Source: Paulinella micropora
Lineage: Eukaryota > Cercozoa > Imbricatea > Euglyphida
Direction of reading: 5' to 3'
NCBI GenBank assembly: GCA_009731375.1
Contig: BJOX01000148.1
Span: 137,934 to 201,933 of the forward strand
Length of the DNA: 64,000 nucleotides
This document shows positions 59,465 through 64,000 of this stretch, in pieces (within the stretch, counting starts at the first letter, position 1; every line of letters begins with the position of its first letter). A model generated the notes under the pieces. It ran no database searches. It was not told where the DNA came from and worked only from the letters and a program-made list of their open reading frames with translations. The translations under genes and the position numbers were made by a program.

Positions 59465-60618
59465 GTATGTACTTTGTATGTGCATAGGATGCATCTGTAG
59501 ACATATGTGTTTGTGCATAGATATTTCTGAATGTATTTATACATATGCGTACGCATACATATATGTGTAAATATAACATATATGTGTAAATATAAACATA
59601 CGTGTATGTATTACACTAAATATGTATATATGTATCAAGTTGTAGGCTGAAATGGCCCGACGGCAAGTAGCAATCACGTGTATGTATTACACATATAAAT
59701 TTCGCATGGTGTGTGTGTACCTGTGTATGCGGTCTATGTTTTAGGCTGAAATGGCCAGACGGCAAGCAGCAGCCTTAGCCAGCAAAACTCAGCGGAAAAC
59801 AAGTAGAGCAATCATCATACGTATTCACATACATATACATACGCTTCTACCCAGACACATATACTTATGCATGTACAAGCAGCGACTTTGGCCAGCGAAA
59901 TTCAGCACAAAAAAAACCAGTAGAATCTACATCTACATCTACATCTACATCTACATCTACCTCTACCTCTACATCTACATCTACATCTACATCTACCTCT
60001 ACCTCTACCTCTACATCTACATCTACATCTACATCTACATCTACATCTACATTTACGTCTACATCTACATCTACATCTACATCTACATCTACATCTACCT
60101 CTACCTCTATCTCTACCTCTACCTCTACCTCTACCTCTACCTCTACATCTACATCTACATCTACCTCTACCTATACATCTACATCTACATCTACATCTAC
60201 ATCTACATTTACATCTACCTCTACCTCTACCTCTACATCTACATTACATCTACATCTAGATCTACATCTACATCTACATCTACATCTACATCTACCGTCT
60301 CGGTCTCATTATGCATGCGATTTGCACGAAGGCAGTCAAACATCTACATCTACATCTACACCTACATCTATATAGCTACATCTACAAATACATCTATCTA
60401 TCTTTATCTATATTTGTGCAGGCAGTTCACGAGAAAGCAGCCAAAGCGAAGAATGTGACACCGACCCGGCTCAATGCGTAGTGTGCTGGGCAGCGCCAGG
60501 GCGGGTTGTGTTCCTGCCTTGTCGCCACCAGCGCACCTGTGCCGACTGCAGTGAGCGACTAAACAAATGCCCCATGTGTCGCTCTCACATCGAAGCCAAG
60601 TTTCAGCCTTTTTGTTGA
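52364..60618 (+). CDS. Ten-exon gene for a 334-residue RING finger protein
   Basis: Exons 52364-52491, 54293-54442, 54939-55015, 55594-55672, 55925-56040, 56819-56866, 57262-57339, 58527-58600, 59745-59802 and 60422-60618. All borders are GT-AG, all phases match, and the total is 1005 nt with no internal stop. The protein starts [20 protein letters not shown], has an Ala/Ser/Thr-rich region, helical segments ([75 protein letters not shown]) and a C-terminal RING of C3HC4 type: [20 protein letters not shown], then TCADC and CPMCR. RING domains of this LPCxH...CPxCR kind (MULAN/IAP-like) act as E3 ubiquitin ligases. The helical part is not recognised. Introns are microsatellites with copies of exon pieces. 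Confidence 0.8.
52752..53050. other. Unique 300-bp segment inside intron 1 of the RING gene
   Basis: GC-balanced, non-repetitive sequence between TATC arrays. Frames carry early stops in the phase required by exon 1 (for example after CCATTTCTCGCTTGT), so it is not a coding exon in this chain. It may be a dispersed element or an alternative exon. Confidence 0.4.
53330..54292 (+). repeat. Five partial copies of exon 2 alternating with (ATCT)n(ACCT)n arrays
   Basis: Copies of about 45-60 bp, starting at the intron acceptor (GTCGGCAATGCACAATCC or GTCAGCGATGCA...), lie at about 53330, 53518, 53734, 53900 and 54135. Each is followed by (ATCT)n then (ACCT)n and then the next copy. The sixth at 54293 is the real exon. 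The composite unit is 165-235 bp. Confidence 0.9.
54466..54755. repeat. (CAA)n with (CGA)n interruption, intron 2 of the RING gene
   Basis: Trinucleotide repeat arrays. Frames reading poly-Asn or poly-Cys here are artefacts. Confidence 0.9.
56063..56372 (+). repeat. 9-bp minisatellite (GTGTGTAAT), intron 5
   Basis: Six copies of an AAGGTGTGT form followed by more than 25 of an AATGTGTGT form with a few AATGTATGT variants. Confidence 0.9.
56590..56805 (+). repeat. 9-bp minisatellite (ATCATGTAG), intron 5
   Basis: About 22 copies of GTAGATCAT with GTAGATCAG, GTAGATCTT and shorter variants, ending 13 bp before exon 6. Confidence 0.9.
57679..58346 (+). repeat. Octanucleotide array (ATCTACCT)n, about 83 copies, intron 7
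   Basis: Nearly perfect 8-bp unit for about 665 bp. It is preceded at 57644-57677 by a partial copy of exon 8 (CCTGGACTCCTTCTGCACGG) and followed by simpler (ACCT)n. Confidence 0.95.
58601..59744 (+). repeat. Intron 8 of the RING gene: partial copies of exon 8 and triplet repeats
   Basis: Fragments resembling CTGATGCAGCTTTCGAAACA / GCTCAGCAACATGCAGGCGC occur at about 58659-58708, 58748-58786, 58811-58836, 58890-58923 and 58977-59030. (ACT)n, (AAC)n and (GAC)n arrays follow at 59034-59463, and a copy of the start of exon 9 (GGCTGAAATGGCCCGACGGC) at about 59645. Confidence 0.8.
59925..60415 (+). repeat. Hexanucleotide (ACATCT)n array, intron 9
   Basis: ACATCT repeats with ACCTCT variants. It is flanked by a partial copy of exon 9 at about 59877-59925, and contains near 60318-60338 a short piece (TTTGCACGAAGGCAGTCAAA) resembling the start of the RING exon. 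Confidence 0.85.
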
Positions 60619-62120
60619 CCATCAATCTACTTTATATCGTCTAGTTTCAGCCATATTGCTAACTATCCATGTCCTTTATGCTATGCCCTTTCCAAAACTC
60701 AAACTAAACAGACATGCATGATGAATGCTTAGCTCGTTTGGTACGGAGAGTACCGAAGGGAGCAAACTTCATGCTTGCGTGCTGAAAGTACTGTAAAAGC
60801 GGACTGGCAAACCTTTTGTAATTCTTGTCTGGAAAGATTTCAAGTAGGCGGCCCGGGCTGCATCATCTGTCTCAACTTAGTATGAGCGACTCACCTGCAG
60901 CGCTACTGTTTCAACCACATATTCAATCATGAATTTATTCTTCAAATGATGATCTAGTATCTGAGTTTTCCCATAGTTATCCTCACGAATGGCTGTTGAA
61001 CTCCGCATCATAGTATATGGCATGAATGATATCACTGAACGTGACTGTGTTAAACTTCAAATATCCGGCCTTTCACCGCCTCTCACGCTGCCTCCTCGGG
61101 CCAGAAAGCCTGACGGTCTATATTAAAACTTCGGGAGTCGGTCGTCGTCAAGTTCCGACCAGTAGAAAATGAAGTTTCAGTCACGGTAATATTAATACTT
61201 TGATACAGTAATAGTGGCTTGAACCGTCGGGAGTCGCCGCCCTGAGAGTAGACTCGCCGGCCGCAAACTGTGAGCTGCCAGCACTGAGTCGGAACCGGGC
61301 CGGCGCCCAGCGCCGCCCGCATATTACACTGGCAGCTGCAACCTCATCATGCTCGAGAAATACATCTTTTACTAGCAGTATGTATCATACTGATCCCCGA
61401 TAATTGTGGTGACTAATGCCATAAGCGCCGGTCACGTATTCATATTTTTCTAGCTGATAGTAAAATCTCATTGGACAATTAATTAAACCCTTCCTCCTCA
61501 ACTACGTCCGTATTCCTATTTGGTACATTAGCATTACTCGTTACGGTTAGTATAATTATTAGTTATTAATCATGTGACAGTTATTTAGAGTATCTTTTCT
61601 GGTACTGGTGGCACTAGCTTTTTACCATTACCATTATTGCCCATATCAGGCCGTTTCGTGAGTCACAAGTTATTTTCTGGAGGTACATCTTTTGTGCGAC
61701 GTCGTCCGTTTGACTGGCGGGAATTGTTTCATTATTGTTAAATTCTTCTGCGTGGGAAGCAGTTGGCCGGTAGGAGGGGGACGCCCCGAGTTCCGGTCGC
61801 CGTTTGGAGAAGTCTCGAGTGTTTTCTTCCAACTGCTTATCGAGCCTTGGAGCGTGATCTGTGCAACGGATCGCAGAGGAGAACCTTCGTTAAACGGGTG
61901 TGGGGTTCACCTTAAGTGACCCCATTACAGGAAAGGAAGTGCGCATTTTCGAGTGTGTGGCTACAGCTGATCACTGTAGACACTACCCACGCACTGCTCT
62001 GCTGGTGTGCAGTGCAAGGGCAAGGTGGGGCAGAGTGACAAGGGGGTTACACCGAAGAGTACAGGTCGCAGTGCGGGAGGGGTGAGCCTCCTAAAAGTGT
62101 TGTTCATCTGTTCTGCGATG
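60619..62120. other. Intergenic sequence after the RING gene
   Basis: No supported gene. A GC-rich patch at about 61080-61320 and a frame at 61614-61832 have no motifs. It probably contains the 3' UTR and intergenic DNA. Confidence 0.5.
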
Positions 62121-62130
62121 TGGCCAGTTG

Positions 62131-62368
62131 TGCTTGCCGTGGTGTCTGGCGGGATTGAGCACCCGTTGCCCACGGACACAACAAGTTGCAAGGCAAGAGT
62201 ACAAAGCAGTAGACCAGTTGTACTTGCCGTGGTGCCTGGCGGGATTGAGCACCCGCTGCCCACGGACACCACAGCTTACATTGCAAGAGTACAAAACAGT
62301 TGTGCTTGCCGTGGTGCCTGGCGGGATTGAGCACCCGCTGCCCACGGACACAACAGCTTACATTGCAA
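62131..62368 (+). repeat. Three tandem copies of an 82-89-bp repeat
   Basis: Copies start at about 62131, 62220 and 62302 with TGCTTGCCGTGGTGCCTGGC followed by GGGATTGAGCACCCGCTGCC and CACGGACAC. The second has 7 extra bases. Confidence 0.9.
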
Positions 62369-62655
62369 AGTTATTGTTGAACTCGTACTGCATCATCGCA
62401 TCTACTCCTTGTGTCGCTGCTGTAACTGTGTGAGGAGTGAGAGAGAGGTGGGGTGAGGTCGTGAGCTCTAAAGAATCGTGCATTGGACGACAGGTTAAAA
62501 TGCACGAAGTTCTGCAAGAAAAATCCAACACTTTTGAAAATTATTGGTTCCTTCATAAAAACAAAAGATTATATGTTATTTTAATAAATTTTTTTTTAAT
62601 TCAAAAAAAATTGAATTTCTAACCGTTCTTTTTAACGGTTTTGTAAGGATTTTGT

Positions 62656-62995
62656 GGGATTTTTGTAATCTATTTGTTCTTTCTTGGTTTTCATTGACAA
62701 CAACTACACTTTATATTCTTTTACATCAGAATAATATAATTTATCATAATTTTTCAAAAATATTCAAAAAATTCAAATTTGTAACCGTTACATAACCGTT
62801 TCGAACGTTGTATCATATATTGTTGATTTTTTGTAATCTATTTGTTCTTTCTTGGTTTTCATTGAAAACAACTAGACTTTATATTCTTTTACATCAGAAT
62901 AATATACTTTATCATAATTTTTCAAAAACAAATTTAAAAAATTCAAATTTGTAACCGTTACACAACCGTTTCGAACTTGAAAAGGTACATTGTTG
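62656..62995 (+). repeat. Two tandem copies of an AT-rich unit of about 168 bp
   Basis: Both copies contain TTTTGTAATCTATTTGTTCT, ACATCAGAATAATATA and AAATTTGTAACCGTTACA. They start at about 62660 and 62827. A related AACCGTTCTTTTTAACGGTT inverted repeat lies just upstream at 62621-62640. Confidence 0.8.
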
Positions 62996-63639
62996 ATTTT
63001 TTGTTGTGTAAATTTCAGTAGTGCAACAAGTCACGTTACGTAAGTAGTTTTGATACAGAAACATTTAATAATGTTTTTTATTAATATTAATAACATTATT
63101 AAATTAAATTCAAATTCAATTTCAAATTCAACTTGATTACTAACTTGAAAGTTGTGTTTCATAGAACGACATTTTTCGAGTCACAACTCTAAGGTTTTTA
63201 CACACTTTTATTAACGACTAGGAATCGTTTTATATTATTAAAATTTGTCAAAATAAAATGTAATATATTAATATAATTGAACTCATTTTATATTTAATGT
63301 ATTTTTCAAAACATTAATATTACATATCCGAACTTTGAATATTAGCGGTTAATAAACGTACAAGTTTGACAGTCAATTTATTAAAGGTAAGTACTGGTCG
63401 TGCCTCAAAAGCTTGCTAGCTCACGCACCAAGCAACAAGCACAAAAGATAAATAAAGTAAACAATATTGTTAGTTGAAACTTATCCTTCAATTCAGATCC
63501 GAAATTGAACCATGGCCGACCATTTCAATGTTCAGTTCTAACACAATTCAAAAGCAGTAACAATAATTTTTAATGGTAAAACTGTAGCAAGTATTAACTT
63601 AAATATTAAGGTCGAAAATTACTACAACTTCATGTCAGT
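62996..63639. other. AT-rich non-coding sequence
   Basis: About 640 bp with no open frame of note and no recognised repeat. It probably includes the 3' UTR of the minus-strand exon at 63640. Confidence 0.5.
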
Positions 63640-63850
63640 TCAGTCATGCTTACATTTTTTGTGTTTTTTTGCTTTGGCAGGGCTTTCTTTCTTTCTCCCC
63701 TCTTCATCACTAGAGCTGTCACTGCTAACGTATTTTGGCTTCTTTCCTTTGCTTTTACGTTTCTTAGTTTTGCGAGGCGAGTTAGTCTCAGAAGAAGAAG
63801 GTGAAGGAGATGACGGTGCATGATGCTTGCTCTTCTTGTGGGCCTCGTAG
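63640..63850 (-). CDS. Terminal exon of a Lys/Ser-rich (probably nuclear) protein
   Basis: On the minus strand an acceptor (GGCTTACAG) at 63851-63859 opens a frame of 69 codons ending TGA at 63642-63640. It is rich in Ser, Lys and acidic residues: KKSKHHAPSSPSPSSSETN, KTKKRKSKGKKPKYVSSDSS and a Lys/His tail. Alternating basic and phospho-Ser-like stretches are typical of nuclear or splicing-related proteins. The rest of the gene lies beyond the (ATA)n repeat to the right. Confidence 0.45.
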
Positions 63851-63863
63851 CTGTAAGCCGCAA

Positions 63864-63867
63864 AATG

Positions 63868-63957
<90 letters not shown>

Positions 63958-63958
63958 G
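63864..63958. repeat. (ATA)n trinucleotide repeat
   Basis: About 31 copies of ATA, just upstream of the acceptor of the minus-strand exon, so part of its intron. Confidence 0.95.
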
Positions 63959-64000
63959 TGCTTCTCTGTCAATGGCTGATGCATTTCTGCACATGCGCCT

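Noticed and set aside
61083-61322. Minus-strand 79-codon frame in a GC-rich patch
   Set aside because: No start context, splice signals, motif or neighbour supporting it.

Overview
The window is eukaryotic nuclear DNA. It holds two multi-exon genes with GT-AG introns, an LTR retrotransposon, very many short tandem repeats (STRs), and an integrated double-stranded DNA virus of the Polinton/Maverick (polintovirus) type. The host cannot be named from sequence alone. An intron-rich alga, other protist or microsatellite-rich metazoan are all possible. Runs of N at 590-599, 4069-4078, 20250-20518, 36972-36981, 41683-41698, 46274-46283, 49896-50655, 52062-52071 and 52346-52355 show a scaffold broken mostly at low-complexity sequence.

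Region 1 (1-19380) is a compact viral element. It carries the polintovirus core set: DDE integrase, FtsK/HerA-type packaging ATPase, adenain-like cysteine protease, penton-like minor capsid protein, double-jelly-roll-type major capsid protein, and family B DNA polymerase cut off at a CA/TC repeat. Accessory genes include a long repeat-rich fibre with a discoidin-like domain and an S74-type C-terminal chaperone, a lipase-like gene, two ExoX-C-like genes, and DUF5754-like and DUF3223-like genes. Most large genes are broken by single-base frameshifts or lone in-frame stops. Reading across the breaks restores a tight head-to-tail and tail-to-tail layout (stops at 989/992, 2462/2465 and 17528/17525). 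The breaks are therefore recent decay or assembly indels. One 1060-bp block (3009-4068 = 4079-5138) is duplicated across a 10-N gap and is probably an assembly artefact.

Region 2 (19381-22465) is about 3 kb of CA/TC/TATC repeats with a gap. Region 3 (22510-35406) is a large Ty3/Gypsy-like LTR element: LTR, gag with a zinc knuckle, retropepsin, an unusual block of about 3 kb of extra coding sequence, RT-RNase H, integrase, a poly-G tract and the second LTR. A relative of its integrase tail lies at 47037-47850 and has been invaded by a perfect 27-bp minisatellite.

Region 4 (37870-46823, minus strand) is a 17-exon (or longer) host gene that I could phase exon by exon. It encodes a cysteine-rich, membrane-spanning protein with two tandem glycosyltransferase-like domains. 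Region 5 (52364-60618, plus strand) is a 10-exon host gene for a 334-residue protein ending in a RING finger. Nearly every intron in both genes is a microsatellite array, often with partial copies of the neighbouring exon embedded in it. The two homologous domains of the region 4 gene have their introns at almost entirely different positions. I consider this the most interesting signal here: it looks like intron birth by expansion of short tandem repeats inside exons.

The right end (60619-64000) is mostly AT-rich non-coding sequence with two small tandem repeats, plus a minus-strand terminal exon of a Lys/Ser-rich protein at 63640-63850.
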